Positions 39,598-50,706 of a stretch of 64,000 nucleotides of DNA are shown here, piece after piece (the first letter of the stretch is position 1; every line of letters begins with the position of its first letter). Source of the stretch: Listeria monocytogenes (lineage in GTDB: Bacteria > Bacillota > Bacilli > Lactobacillales > Listeriaceae); assembly GCF_900187225.1 (NCBI RefSeq), contig NZ_LT906436.1, positions 1,302,001 to 1,366,000 on the forward strand. Reading direction: 5' to 3'. Below the pieces are notes generated by a model. It saw only the letters and a list, made by a program, of their open reading frames with translations. It was not told the origin of the DNA and did not search any database. Position numbers and translations under genes: made by a program.

Positions 39598-40452
39598 ATG
39601 GGAGAAATTATTGATGGCAAAAAGTTAGCAAAAGAAATTCAAGAAAAAGTAACAAGAGAAGTAGCAGAATTAGTAAAAGAAGGTAAGAAACCAGGTCTTG
39701 CTGTTGTGCTCGTTGGCGACAATCAAGCATCTCGTACATATGTAAGAAATAAACAAAAACGGACAGAAGAAGCGGGGATGAAATCCGTTTTAATTGAACT
39801 TCCAGAAAATGTAACAGAAGAAAAATTACTATCTGTTGTAGAGGAGCTTAACGAAGATAAAACTATTCATGGCATCCTCGTGCAGTTACCATTACCAGAA
39901 CACATTTCAGAAGAAAAAGTAATTGATACTATTAGCTATGACAAAGATGTTGACGGTTTCCATCCAGTGAATGTAGGTAATTTATTCATCGGAAAAGATT
40001 CTTTTGTTCCTTGTACACCTGCAGGGATTATTGAACTTATAAAATCAACCGGCACTCAAATAGAAGGCAAACGCGCTGTCGTTATTGGTAGAAGTAATAT
40101 CGTAGGGAAACCAGTAGCCCAATTACTGTTAAATGAAAACGCGACAGTAACCATTGCGCATAGCCGTACAAAAGATTTACCACAAGTAGCGAAAGAAGCG
40201 GATATTCTTGTTGTAGCAACAGGTTTAGCTAAATTTGTGAAAAAAGACTATATCAAACCAGGTGCGATTGTTATTGATGTTGGCATGGATCGCGACGAAA
40301 ATAATAAGTTATGCGGTGATGTTGACTTTGATGACGTAGTAGAAGAAGCGGGATTCATTACGCCAGTACCAGGTGGCGTTGGCCCGATGACTATCACGAT
40401 GCTACTTGCGAACACATTAAAAGCCGCAAAACGCATTTGGAAAATGAATTGA
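39598..40452 (+). CDS. folD: Methylenetetrahydrofolate dehydrogenase / cyclohydrolase
   Basis: Bifunctional enzyme interconverting methylene-, methenyl- and 10-formyl-THF. 284 aa from ATG 39598, after [24 protein letters not shown] has the catalytic Lys region, and [12 protein letters not shown] at the C-terminus is diagnostic; [11 protein letters not shown] is the NADP site. It is followed by xseA after 15 bases. Confidence 0.97.
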   Translation: MGEIIDGKKLAKEIQEKVTREVAELVKEGKKPGLAVVLVGDNQASRTYVRNKQKRTEEAGMKSVLIELPENVTEEKLLSVVEELNEDKTIHGILVQLPLPEHISEEKVIDTISYDKDVDGFHPVNVGNLFIGKDSFVPCTPAGIIELIKSTGTQIEGKRAVVIGRSNIVGKPVAQLLLNENATVTIAHSRTKDLPQVAKEADILVVATGLAKFVKKDYIKPGAIVIDVGMDRDENNKLCGDVDFDDVVEEAGFITPVPGGVGPMTITMLLANTLKAAKRIWKMN

Positions 40453-40467
40453 TTAATTGGATGTGAA

Positions 40468-41823
40468 ATGATGGAGCAAGATAAATATTTGACGGTAGCA
40501 GCAATAACCAAATATATCGAAAAAAAGTTTGAAGTAGATCCCTACATGAAGCAAGTTTTTGTGCGTGGTGAAATTTCAAACTTAAAACAACCAGCAAGTG
40601 GACATCTATATTTTACGGTAAAAGATGAATTTGCAATGCTTCGTTCTGTCATGTTTCATAAAGCAGTTCAAAAAATCGGTTTTGTTCCAGAAGACGGCAT
40701 GAATGTCCTTGTCACAGGAAGAATTGGTGTTTTTACAAAAGCTGGGCGCTATCAGTTTTATGCAGAACATATGGAACCGGATGGTGTCGGAGCTCTGTAT
40801 ATTCAATTAGAGCAATTGAAAGCACAATTAGAAAAGGAAGGGCTTTTTGCGGAAACGCATAAAAAAGTGCTTCCTTCTTTCCCGTCCAAAGTCGCTGTCG
40901 TTACATCCAAAACTGGTGCGGCTGTTCGTGATATTCTAACCACCATTCATCGAAGAATGCCTTCTGTGGAAGTGATTGTTTATCCAACTATTGTTCAAGG
41001 GGAAAAAGCAGCTCAAAAAATTGTCGAAAACATTGGCAAGATTAATCAGCGGAACGATATTGATGTCATGATTATTGGGCGTGGTGGTGGCTCGCTTGAA
41101 GAACTATGGGCATTTAATGAAGAACCCGTTGTTCGAGCAGTATATGATTCGGATGTGCCGGTAATTTCTGCTGTCGGACATGAAACTGATTTTGCATTAA
41201 GCGATTTTTCTGCAGATGTACGAGCTGCAACGCCAACTGCGGCGGCAGAACTTGCTGTCCCAGATTATCGCGATTTAGAAGAACGATTAGCAGAACGTAA
41301 ATACCGTTTGCTCGCGGTTACCAGACAAGCATTAGAAAGAAAAGAACGGTCACTAGAGCAACTTAAACAACACTTGATTCTAAATGGTCCGAAACATCAA
41401 TTAGAACAGCAAATGGAACGTACAGATTATTTTTCCGAACGATTAAATAATGCTTTTTCTAAACAAATATTTGTTAAGCAAACAGCTTTTGACCGGTTAA
41501 ATGATCGGCTACATTATTACCATCCGAACAAAGAAATTGAACTTCAAAAAGAACAAATGACATTGCACCTTCAAGCGTTGGATAAAGCGATGAAACAACT
41601 TTTGAAAGACAAACAACAATCTTTCTTTAGGCAAGTAGATGCGCTAGAACATCTGAGCCCTCTTTCTTTATTGAAACGAGGATTTGGTGTAACGTATAAA
41701 GAGAATACACTGGTCAAATCCGTACAGGAGCTTGAAGTCGGTGATAATATTCAAGTGAAAATGCAAGGCGGACATATAGATGCACTCATTACCGCGAAGG
41801 AGGAAGATATAAGTGGCAACTAA
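40468..41823 (+). CDS. xseA: Exodeoxyribonuclease VII large subunit
   Basis: Degrades single-stranded DNA from both ends; 451 aa. An N-terminal OB domain (VRGEISNLKQPASGHLYF in the first third, about residues 30-50) and the catalytic GRGGGSLEELWAFNEE motif are visible, with a long coiled-coil C-terminus. Tandem ATG codons at 40468 and 40471 follow GGATGTGA. It overlaps xseB by 11 bases. Confidence 0.96.
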   Translation: MMEQDKYLTVAAITKYIEKKFEVDPYMKQVFVRGEISNLKQPASGHLYFTVKDEFAMLRSVMFHKAVQKIGFVPEDGMNVLVTGRIGVFTKAGRYQFYAEHMEPDGVGALYIQLEQLKAQLEKEGLFAETHKKVLPSFPSKVAVVTSKTGAAVRDILTTIHRRMPSVEVIVYPTIVQGEKAAQKIVENIGKINQRNDIDVMIIGRGGGSLEELWAFNEEPVVRAVYDSDVPVISAVGHETDFALSDFSADVRAATPTAAAELAVPDYRDLEERLAERKYRLLAVTRQALERKERSLEQLKQHLILNGPKHQLEQQMERTDYFSERLNNAFSKQIFVKQTAFDRLNDRLHYYHPNKEIELQKEQMTLHLQALDKAMKQLLKDKQQSFFRQVDALEHLSPLSLLKRGFGVTYKENTLVKSVQELEVGDNIQVKMQGGHIDALITAKEEDISGN

Positions 41824-42040
41824 AAAGAAAACTTTTGAAGAAGCAATTGCAGAATTAGAAACAATCGTAGAAGCACTCGAAAATGGTAGTGCCTCACTTG
41901 AAGATTCTCTCGATATGTACCAAAAAGGAATCGAACTAACAAAATTGTGCCAAGATAAATTACAATCAGCCGAAAAACGAATGGCAAAAGTAGTCACAGA
42001 TGCAGGAGAAGAAATTCCTTTTGAAGCGGATGGTGAATAA
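41813..42040 (+). CDS. xseB: Exodeoxyribonuclease VII small subunit
   Basis: 75-aa helical partner of XseA. FEEAIAELETIVEALENGS is the family signature. It starts with GTG 41813 inside the end of xseA, behind AAGGAGGAAG. The next gene, ispA, starts 2 bases after its stop. Confidence 0.95.
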   Translation: MATKKKTFEEAIAELETIVEALENGSASLEDSLDMYQKGIELTKLCQDKLQSAEKRMAKVVTDAGEEIPFEADGE

Positions 42041-42042
42041 AT

Positions 42043-42924
42043 TTGCAAGATTTAACCCTTTTTTTAGAACAATATAAAAAAGTGATTGATGAGTCGCTTT
42101 TTAAAGAAATAAACGAGCGAAATATCGAACCTAGACTAAAAGAGTCCATGTTATATTCTATTCAAGCAGGCGGGAAACGGATTCGTCCAATGCTAGTTTT
42201 CGCTACGCTTCAAGCTTTAAAAGTAAATCCGCTTTTAGGTGTAAAAACCGCAACAGCGTTAGAAATGATTCACACATACAGCCTTATTCATGATGATTTA
42301 CCAGCAATGGATAACGATGATTATCGTCGAGGCAAGTGGACTAATCATAAAGTTTTTGGCGATGCAACTGCGATTTTGGCAGGAGATGCTTTACTAACGC
42401 TCGCTTTTTCTATTTTAGCTGAAGACGATAATTTATCTTTTGAGACACGCATTGCTTTGATTAACCAAATTAGTTTTAGTAGCGGTGCAGAAGGAATGGT
42501 TGGTGGTCAACTTGCAGACATGGAAGCGGAAAACAAACACGTGACGCTAGAAGAGTTATCATCCATTCATGCACGAAAAACGGGTGAATTATTAATTTAT
42601 GCTGTAACCTCTGCAGCAAAAATTGCGGAAGCTGATCCAGAACAAACGAAACGCTTACGAATTTTTGCAGAGAATATTGGGATTGGATTTCAAATTAGCG
42701 ACGATATTTTAGATGTAATTGGTGATGAAACGAAAATGGGTAAAAAGACAGGGGCCGACGCTTTTCTGAATAAAAGTACCTATCCCGGATTACTCACGCT
42801 TGATGGGGCAAAAAGGGCATTAAATGAGCATGTTACGATTGCAAAGTCAGCGCTTTCAGGGCATGATTTTGATGATGAAATTCTCTTGAAACTTGCTGAT
42901 TTAATCGCACTTAGAGAAAATTAA
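42043..42924 (+). CDS. ispA: Farnesyl diphosphate synthase
   Basis: Condenses IPP with DMAPP and GPP to farnesyl diphosphate, feeding undecaprenyl and quinone synthesis. 293 aa. The first aspartate-rich motif is DDLPAMDND and the second SDDILD; GGKRIRPML binds diphosphate. The start is TTG 42043 with GGTGA upstream. It sits in folD-xseA-xseB-ispA, with dxs nearby. Confidence 0.95.
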   Translation: MQDLTLFLEQYKKVIDESLFKEINERNIEPRLKESMLYSIQAGGKRIRPMLVFATLQALKVNPLLGVKTATALEMIHTYSLIHDDLPAMDNDDYRRGKWTNHKVFGDATAILAGDALLTLAFSILAEDDNLSFETRIALINQISFSSGAEGMVGGQLADMEAENKHVTLEELSSIHARKTGELLIYAVTSAAKIAEADPEQTKRLRIFAENIGIGFQISDDILDVIGDETKMGKKTGADAFLNKSTYPGLLTLDGAKRALNEHVTIAKSALSGHDFDDEILLKLADLIALREN

Positions 42925-42977
42925 TCATAATTATCTAGTAATTTCAAAATTTTTTCACATATATAATTCAAATTGAT

Positions 42978-43006
42978 TTGCTTTTCCTAAAATACCGTGT
43001 TATACT
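42978..43006 (+). promoter_or_regulatory. Strong promoter of the cold-shock gene
   Basis: TTGCTT (42978-42983), 17-base spacer, TATACT (43001-43006) preceded by TGT. It predicts a leader of about 110 bases. Confidence 0.7.
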
Positions 43007-43012
43007 AATGTA

Positions 43013-43323
<311 letters not shown>

Positions 43324-43341
43324 TTCTATTTTTTGAATAAG

Positions 43342-43376
43342 AAAAAGCAAATCATTTCGGTGATTTGCTTTTTTAT
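43342..43376 (+). terminator. cspA terminator
   Basis: A perfect 13-bp stem, 43342-43354 with 43361-43373, then Ts. Confidence 0.9.
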
Positions 43377-43400
43377 TTGTCTAAAATTATTTTACCTTGT

Positions 43401-43429
43401 TTGGTTTAATGGCGATTGTTTGCTATAAT
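43401..43429 (+). promoter_or_regulatory. Strong promoter of the dxs operon
   Basis: TTGGTT (43401-43406), 17-base spacer, TATAAT (43424-43429) with TGC before it. Confidence 0.7.
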
Positions 43430-43445
43430 AAGAACAATTAATCGA

Positions 43446-43485
43446 GAAAAAAGACCTTGCACGCATTCATGCGAGTGGCTCTTTG
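43446..43485 (+). promoter_or_regulatory. Leader hairpin of dxs
   Basis: AAAGACC pairs with GGCTCTTT (one bulge), enclosing CGCAT/ATGCG. It lies just after the predicted transcription start. Role unknown. Confidence 0.4.
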
Positions 43486-43504
43486 GAAAGTGAGTTGTTT
43501 TTAT

Positions 43505-45319
43505 TTGGATCTTTTAAAGATAAAGGATCCTTCCTTTATGAAGCGATTGGATATACAAGAATTAGAAGCACTTGCAGCGGATATTCGCGCTTTTTTAATT
43601 ACTTCTACTTCTAAATCAGGTGGGCATATTGGTCCGAATCTTGGTGTGGTAGAACTAACGATTGCGTTGCATTATTCTTTTAATAGTCCAAAAGATAAAT
43701 TTATTTGGGATGTTGGTCACCAGTCATATGTGCACAAAATCCTAACTGGAAGGGCGAACCAATTTGGTACTTTACGCGAGCACGGGGGGCTAGATGGATT
43801 TCCAAAGCGGAAAGAATCTATTCATGATGTATTTGAAACGGGACATAGCTCAACTTCTTTGTCTGCTGCAGCCGGAATGGTCATTGCGAGAGATATTAAA
43901 AAAGAAGATTTTTATGTTATTCCGATAATCGGTGATGGTGCCTTAACTGGCGGAATGGCTTTAGAAGCCTTGAATCACATAGGCGATATGGGAAAAGATA
44001 TGATAGTTATTTTAAATGATAATGATATGTCGATAGCGCCAAATGTGGGAGCAATCCACAACATACTTGGAAAATTAAGAACCTCCGATACATCTAAGCA
44101 AACAAAAACCAATGTCGATGGTGCTTTTTTTGAAGAGCTTGGGTTTATGTACTTGGGCCCGATTGATGGGCATGATATAGAAGAGGTTATTACTAACTTG
44201 GAATTAGCAAAACGCGCAAAAGGGCCTGTGCTGCTCCATATCGTTACGAAAAAAGGTAAAGGGTATCAGCCGGCCGAATTAGACTCTCGTGGCACCTGGC
44301 ATGGTACAGGGCCTTATAAAGTCGAAACAGGCAGCTTTATTAAGCCGGCTAAGCGTGCAGCGTCATGGAGTTCAGTTATTAGCAATGAATTAATACGTTT
44401 GGCAGAAATGGATGAACGGATTGTTGCGATAACTCCGGCGATGCCAGTTGGCTCTAAATTAGAAAAATTTGCGAAAGCTTTCCCAGAACGTTTTTTTGAC
44501 GTTGGGATTGCGGAACAGCATGCGACAACAATGGCAGCTGGCTTAGCGACACAAGGGATGAAACCATTCCTTGCTATATATTCCACTTTTTTACAAAGAG
44601 CCTATGATCAGTTAGTTCATGATGTTTGCCGGCAAAAGTTGAATGTTGTCATTGGAATTGACAGGGCCGGACTTGTTGGCGCTGATGGCGAAACACATCA
44701 AGGTATCTTTGATATTTCATTTTTAAATAGTATTCCAAATATGACTATTAGCATGCCAAAAGATGAAGTAGAAGCTAGACAATTAATGGATACTGCGTTT
44801 TCGTATAATGATGGGCCGTTTGCGATTCGCTATCCACGCGGGGAAGCTCCTGGTGTTCAAGTAGTAGAGTCTAATACACTTATACCAATCGGACAGTGGG
44901 AAACAATCATTCAGCCGCTTGATGCCGTTATTTTAACCTTTGGCCCTACCATCGAGCTAGCGCTAAAAGCAGCTGAACAATTAGAGATAGAAGGATACCG
45001 CGTTGGAGTAATTAATGCTCGTTATATTAAACCATTAGACGAAGCACTGTTACACAAAATCTTAAAGCAAAAAATTCCAATTTTAACAGTAGAAGAATCG
45101 CTATTAAAGGGTGGATTTGGTGCGAGTGTGTTAGAATTTATAGAAGCGAATAATTATAGGGATGTTATAATGCATCGAATTGGTTTACCAGACGAATTTA
45201 TTAGCCACGGTTCTGTATCCATAATTTTGGAATCGTTTGGCATATCAACAACTGGATTGGTATTAAAAATAAAAGAAATGCTCGCGCAAAGCGGGAAGTT
45301 AAGGGCGAAGAGACTATGA
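43505..45319 (+). CDS. dxs: 1-deoxy-D-xylulose-5-phosphate synthase
   Basis: Thiamine-diphosphate enzyme joining pyruvate and glyceraldehyde 3-phosphate, first step of the MEP isoprenoid pathway. [16 protein letters not shown], the [10 protein letters not shown] cofactor motif and [15 protein letters not shown] are typical. I chose TTG 43505 (604 aa) because [10 protein letters not shown] matches the family N-terminus. ATG 43538 has a better AAAGGA site but would cut that conserved part. Its stop overlaps tlyA by 4 bases. Confidence 0.93.
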
Positions 45320-46140
45320 CAATTAAAAAAGAACGCGCAGATATTCTGCTAGTAGAACAAGGACTATTTGAAACAAGAGAAAAGGCAAAACGTGCAATTA
45401 TGGCAGGAATTGTTTACCGGAAAGAAGAACGTGTAGATAAACCAGGAGAAAAAATCCCTATTGATAGCGAACTCCAAGTAAAAGGAAAGCAAATGCCTTA
45501 TGTTAGTCGCGGCGGATTAAAGCTAGAAAAAGCCTTGCAAGTATTTGATTTTGAAGTGAAAGACAAACTAATGCTGGATATTGGAGCATCAACTGGTGGG
45601 TTTACGGACTGTGCTTTGCAAAATGGAGCAAGACATTCTTATGCACTGGATGTTGGTTATAATCAGCTTGCATGGAAACTTCGCAACGACGACCGCGTCA
45701 CCGTGATGGAAAGAACTAATTTTCGTCATGTAAAACCAGCTGATTTTGCAGAAGGTTTAGCTGATTTTGCAACCATTGATGTGTCGTTTATTTCACTCAA
45801 ACTAATTTTACCAGTACTTAGAACTGTGCTTGTAACCGGTGGCGATGTGATGACACTGATCAAACCACAATTTGAAGCAGGTCGAGAGCAAGTTGGTAAA
45901 AAAGGGATTATTCGTGATCCAGCAGTACATGAATCGGTAGTCGAACATATTGTTCAATTTGCGCTTGATAATGGTTATGACATGATGGGACTAGATTTTT
46001 CACCTATTACAGGTGGAGAAGGAAACATCGAATTTATCGCACATCTTAAATGGACTGGCGAGGAAACTGGAATAAGTCATTTGGAACCAGATGCGATTGC
46101 GAAACTTATCACAAAAGCACATACAAAATTAGATAAATAA
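45316..46140 (+). CDS. yqxC: TlyA-family rRNA methyltransferase (YqxC)
   Basis: 274 aa: an S4 RNA-binding domain (about 1-65) followed by an FtsJ-like methyltransferase fold with [15 protein letters not shown] as the SAM motif. TlyA enzymes 2'-O-methylate rRNA; older annotation as hemolysin is doubtful. The ATG overlaps the dxs stop (ATGA). It is followed by a terminator and argR. Confidence 0.92.
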
Positions 46141-46145
46141 TGTAT

Positions 46146-46176
46146 ACCGGAAAGCATTGATGTTTTCCGGTTTTTG
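46146..46176 (+). terminator. Terminator after yqxC
   Basis: An 11-bp stem with one G-T pair, 46146-46156 with 46161-46171, loop TTGA, then TTTTT. Confidence 0.87.
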
Positions 46177-46246
46177 CTTTTACCATGCCATTTTGGCTCA
46201 TTTCGAGATGTATTTTCTATGTATAAAGTATTAAAGAAACTTTTCT

Positions 46247-46260
46247 TGCATAAATTTGCA
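46247..46260 (+). promoter_or_regulatory. Possible ARG box before argR
   Basis: TGCATAAATTTGCA is a near-palindrome just upstream of the argR -35, similar in form to ARG boxes. Autoregulation is inferred. Confidence 0.3.
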
Positions 46261-46268
46261 CTAAATCC

Positions 46269-46297
46269 GTGACTTTATGCGTTTTTTCGGATAAGAT
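46269..46297 (+). promoter_or_regulatory. Candidate promoter of argR-recN
   Basis: GTGACT (46269-46274), 17-base spacer, TAAGAT (46292-46297). Confidence 0.45.
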
Positions 46298-46330
46298 GTA
46301 AGTAGAAAATTATCGTGAGGTGAAGAAGGA

Positions 46331-46780
46331 ATGAATAAAGGTCATCGTCATATTATTATTCGAGAATTGATTACATCTAATGAGATTGACACGCAAGAAG
46401 ATTTAGTAGAACTTCTGTTAGAACGCGATGTTAAAGTCACCCAGGCAACTGTTTCCCGTGATATTAAAGAACTGCATCTTGTCAAAGTTCCAACACAAAC
46501 AGGTGGCTACAAATATAGTCTACCTGCCGATAATAGTTTCAACCCACATCAAAAACTAAAACGCGCTTTGATTGATTGCTTTATTGGCATTGATAATGTG
46601 CAATTTATGATTATTTTAAAAGTAATGCCTGGAAATGGAAACTCGGTTGGTGCATTAATCGATAACTTGGACTGGCCAGAAAAAGCTGGAACTATTTGTG
46701 GAGATGACACTTGTTTAATTATTTGTCGCTCGGAAGAAAATGCGAAAACATTAACAGATCGTTTTATAGATATGCTTTAA
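46331..46780 (+). CDS. argR: Arginine repressor ArgR
   Basis: 149-aa arginine-responsive regulator, a hexamer that represses biosynthesis and activates catabolism. A winged-helix N-terminus ([15 protein letters not shown]) precedes a C-terminal arginine-binding domain with [24 protein letters not shown] lies upstream. Cotranscribed with recN, as in Bacillus. Confidence 0.96.
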
Positions 46781-46802
46781 AAATTGTTGGAGGTGAAAGA
46801 TT

Positions 46803-48494
46803 TTGCTTCAAGAAATGACAATTAAAAACTTTGCTATCATCGAATCGCTTTCTTTAACTTTTCAAGAAGGGATGACGGTACTTACGGGGGAGACCGGCGC
46901 TGGTAAATCAATTATTATTGATGCGCTTGGTCTTCTTGTTGGCGGACGCGGATCAGCTGATTTTATCCGTCACGGAGAGGAACGTTTAGAGCTTCAAGGG
47001 CTTTTTGCGCTAGCAGAGGATAACCTTGCTTGCCGAAATGCTTTAATAGAAAATGGTATAGATGCTTCGGATGATATGGTTGTACTAGAACGCAGTCTGT
47101 TTCGCTCGGGAAAAAATAGTTGCCGAATCAATGGCAAGCTTGTAACTACTGTTCTCTTGCGCCAAATTGGCTCGAAATTAATAGATATCCATAGTCAGCA
47201 TGAACATCAGGAATTGATGAATGAGGAGTTTCATTTATCATTACTTGATCGATTCGCTTCTGACAAAATCAAGCCAGCACTAACCAAGTACCAAACTAAT
47301 TTCAAAGAATATCAAACAATTGAGAAAGAATGGCAAAATTGGACAAAAAATGAGCGAGAATTAGCACAACGTCTTGATATGCTCCGTTTTCAACAACAGG
47401 AAATTGAAAATGCCAATTTGCAAGCTGGTGAAGAAGATCGTTTGTTAGAACAAAAAAATATCTTAGCCAATTTTGAAAAACTTAACGAAAATTTACAAGG
47501 CGCTTATGCGGCGATTCAAGGCGAGCCAGGTGGACTTGAATTCGTTGGGGAAGCGATGCGTCAAATGGAGACAGCTGCAAGTATTCATACGGATTATAAA
47601 GCAGTTAGTGAAGCAATTTCTTCTAGCTACTATATGTTAGAAGATAGCATGAGCCAAATCAGACAGTCACTTGATCAGCTCGAATTCCAACCAGAAGAAC
47701 TTAATCAAATTGAATCGCGTTTAAATGATTTAAACCAATTGAAACGCAAATATGGTAAAACAATTGAAGATATCATCCAGTATGAGCAAGAAATAAGTAG
47801 CGAAATGGAAAAACTAACGGATAGTGAATCGCATGTGGGTCATTTAGAGACAAAATTAGCCACACTCAAAACAGAACTAACAAAACAAGCGGCTACGCTC
47901 ACTGATATCCGTAAAAAAGCAGCTGTCACATTAGAAAAACAAATTAAACAAGAATTAAATCAACTTTATATGGAGAAAGCCATTTTTAGTGTGCGTTTTG
48001 AAGCAAACAAAATGGAACTAACAGAATTGGGACAAGATAGCGTCGTCTTTTATATGTCAACAAATCCAGGAGAACCATTAAAACCATTAGCAAAAATTGC
48101 TTCTGGCGGAGAGTTATCCAGAATGATGTTAGCTTTAAAAACCATTTTCTCTAGACACCAAGGTATTACATCAATTATTTTCGATGAAGTTGATACCGGA
48201 GTAAGTGGACGCGTTGGTCAAGCGATTGCAGAAAAAATTTATGCTGTTTCAGTCGGCTCGCAAGTACTATGTATCAGTCATTTGCCTCAAGTAGCAGCAA
48301 TGGCGAACCACCATTACTACATTACAAAAAAAGTCCAAAATAAACGTACAACGACTTCCGTTACAGTGCTTAAAGGAGTAGAAAAAGTAGAAGAAATCAG
48401 CCGAATGATTGCTGGTATAGAAGTCACTGAACTAACAAAACAACATGCAAAAGAAATGATTGAACAAGCGGAAAAAGTAAAACAAACGTATTAA
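46803..48494 (+). CDS. recN: DNA repair protein RecN
   Basis: SMC-like ATPase of double-strand-break repair, 563 aa. Walker A is GETGAGKS near residue 30; the two coiled-coil arms meet in the middle; signature LASGGELSRMM-type stretch (IASGGELSRMML) and FDEVDTGVSG complete the ATPase. The TTG start at 46803 has GGAGGTG upstream. It lies 22 bases after argR. Confidence 0.96.
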   Translation: MLQEMTIKNFAIIESLSLTFQEGMTVLTGETGAGKSIIIDALGLLVGGRGSADFIRHGEERLELQGLFALAEDNLACRNALIENGIDASDDMVVLERSLFRSGKNSCRINGKLVTTVLLRQIGSKLIDIHSQHEHQELMNEEFHLSLLDRFASDKIKPALTKYQTNFKEYQTIEKEWQNWTKNERELAQRLDMLRFQQQEIENANLQAGEEDRLLEQKNILANFEKLNENLQGAYAAIQGEPGGLEFVGEAMRQMETAASIHTDYKAVSEAISSSYYMLEDSMSQIRQSLDQLEFQPEELNQIESRLNDLNQLKRKYGKTIEDIIQYEQEISSEMEKLTDSESHVGHLETKLATLKTELTKQAATLTDIRKKAAVTLEKQIKQELNQLYMEKAIFSVRFEANKMELTELGQDSVVFYMSTNPGEPLKPLAKIASGGELSRMMLALKTIFSRHQGITSIIFDEVDTGVSGRVGQAIAEKIYAVSVGSQVLCISHLPQVAAMANHHYYITKKVQNKRTTTSVTVLKGVEKVEEISRMIAGIEVTELTKQHAKEMIEQAEKVKQTY

Positions 48495-48509
48495 ACAAAC
48501 GAAATTGCT

Positions 48510-48538
48510 TGCATATCGAATAGTTTTTGCTTAAAATG
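48510..48538 (+). promoter_or_regulatory. Candidate promoter of ptb
   Basis: TTGCAT (48510-48515), 17-base spacer, TAAAAT (48533-48538). No sigma-54 type -24/-12 element is seen, unlike the Bacillus bkd operon. Confidence 0.55.
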
Positions 48539-48609
48539 AATAAGGTAGAAATTATTACCTGGTCATAAAAACAACTACTAATTCGAAATGCGGCTTTTTT
48601 GTGCGATAA

Positions 48610-49488
<879 letters not shown>

Positions 49489-49556
49489 TGAAATAATGTG
49501 AATAGACGGACTTTAACAATCTGAATGCAAAGGCTTTTATTTGATTACAGCCTACG

Positions 49557-49565
49557 TGTTACAAT
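49557..49565 (+). promoter_or_regulatory. Extended -10 promoter of buk
   Basis: TGT-TACAAT at 49557-49565 in the 136-base gap after ptb. Confidence 0.5.
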
Positions 49566-49624
49566 AGTCCATGGGAAAATGATAACCTACCGCATTTTTC
49601 ACAATTAAATTTGGAGGAAAGCAA

Positions 49625-50692
49625 ATGTCTTTTGATGTTTTAACCATAAATCCAGGTTCCACGTCTACCAAGCTCGCGGTTTACCAAGGCGACAAAGTAC
49701 TTTTTGAAGAAACAGTCAGACACACAATGCAAGAACTAGCCGACTTTAATAATGTACAGGAACAATTTGATTTTAGGTGGCAAGTTCTACGTCGAGTGAT
49801 GGATGCACATGGTTATGATGTAAAGAAATTACAAGCGGTAGTTGGAAGAGGTGGCTTACTTCGACCAGTTGCCGGCGGTACATATATGGTTACAGAAAAA
49901 ATGATAGATGATTTAAAAGAAAATAAATACGGAGAGCATGCTTCGAATCTAGGGGCAATGCTTGCAAAAAAATTAGCAGATGAACTTACTATACCTAGTT
50001 TTATTGTGGATCCGGTTGTCGTGGATGAAATGCAGGAAATTGCAAGGATATCGGGTAATGCCTTCGTTACTAGAAAAAGTATTTTTCATGCATTAAATCA
50101 TAAAGCAGCAGGTCGGAAAATTGCCAAAGAGCTAGGAAAAGATTATGAAAAAATGAATTTTGTTATCGCGCATCTTGGCGGTGGAATTTCAGTTGCCGCT
50201 CATCGGCAAGGAAAAGCGGTGGATGTGAATAATGCCTTAGATGGGGACGGCCCTTTTAGTCCGGAACGTTCTGGTTCTTTACCGATGAATGATTTTCTAG
50301 AAGCATGTTTTAGCGGTAAATGGACGAAACGCGAATTGCATGAACTGATTGTTGGTCGTGGTGGGATGATTTCATATTTAGGAACTAACAGCATGCTCGA
50401 GGTGGAAGCTAAAGTACAAGCAGGTGAGGAGAAAGCTATCGAAGCTTTTGATGCTATGGCTTATCAAGTTAGCAAAGAAATTGGCGCATGTTCCGTTGTA
50501 TTGCAAGGTAAAGTTGACGCCATAATTTTAACTGGTGGGCTTGCCAGAAGTGAACTTTTTACAAGCAAAATTATTGAGCAAACAAACTGGATAACCAGCG
50601 TAATTATAGAACCTGGAGAAGATGAATTAGAAGCATTAAATAGCGGAGTGCAACGCGTGCTCGCTGGTCTTGAGAAAGAAAAAGAGTACTAA
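49625..50692 (+). CDS. buk: Butyrate kinase
   Basis: Acetokinase-family enzyme, 355 aa, making ATP from (branched) acyl phosphate. INPGSTSTKLAVY at the start and AHLGGGISVAAH near the middle are the nucleotide-binding motifs. TTTGGAGG precedes the ATG. It lies 14 bases before lpd. Confidence 0.95.
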   Translation: MSFDVLTINPGSTSTKLAVYQGDKVLFEETVRHTMQELADFNNVQEQFDFRWQVLRRVMDAHGYDVKKLQAVVGRGGLLRPVAGGTYMVTEKMIDDLKENKYGEHASNLGAMLAKKLADELTIPSFIVDPVVVDEMQEIARISGNAFVTRKSIFHALNHKAAGRKIAKELGKDYEKMNFVIAHLGGGISVAAHRQGKAVDVNNALDGDGPFSPERSGSLPMNDFLEACFSGKWTKRELHELIVGRGGMISYLGTNSMLEVEAKVQAGEEKAIEAFDAMAYQVSKEIGACSVVLQGKVDAIILTGGLARSELFTSKIIEQTNWITSVIIEPGEDELEALNSGVQRVLAGLEKEKEY

Positions 50693-50706
50693 AAGGAGGA
50701 GATAAT

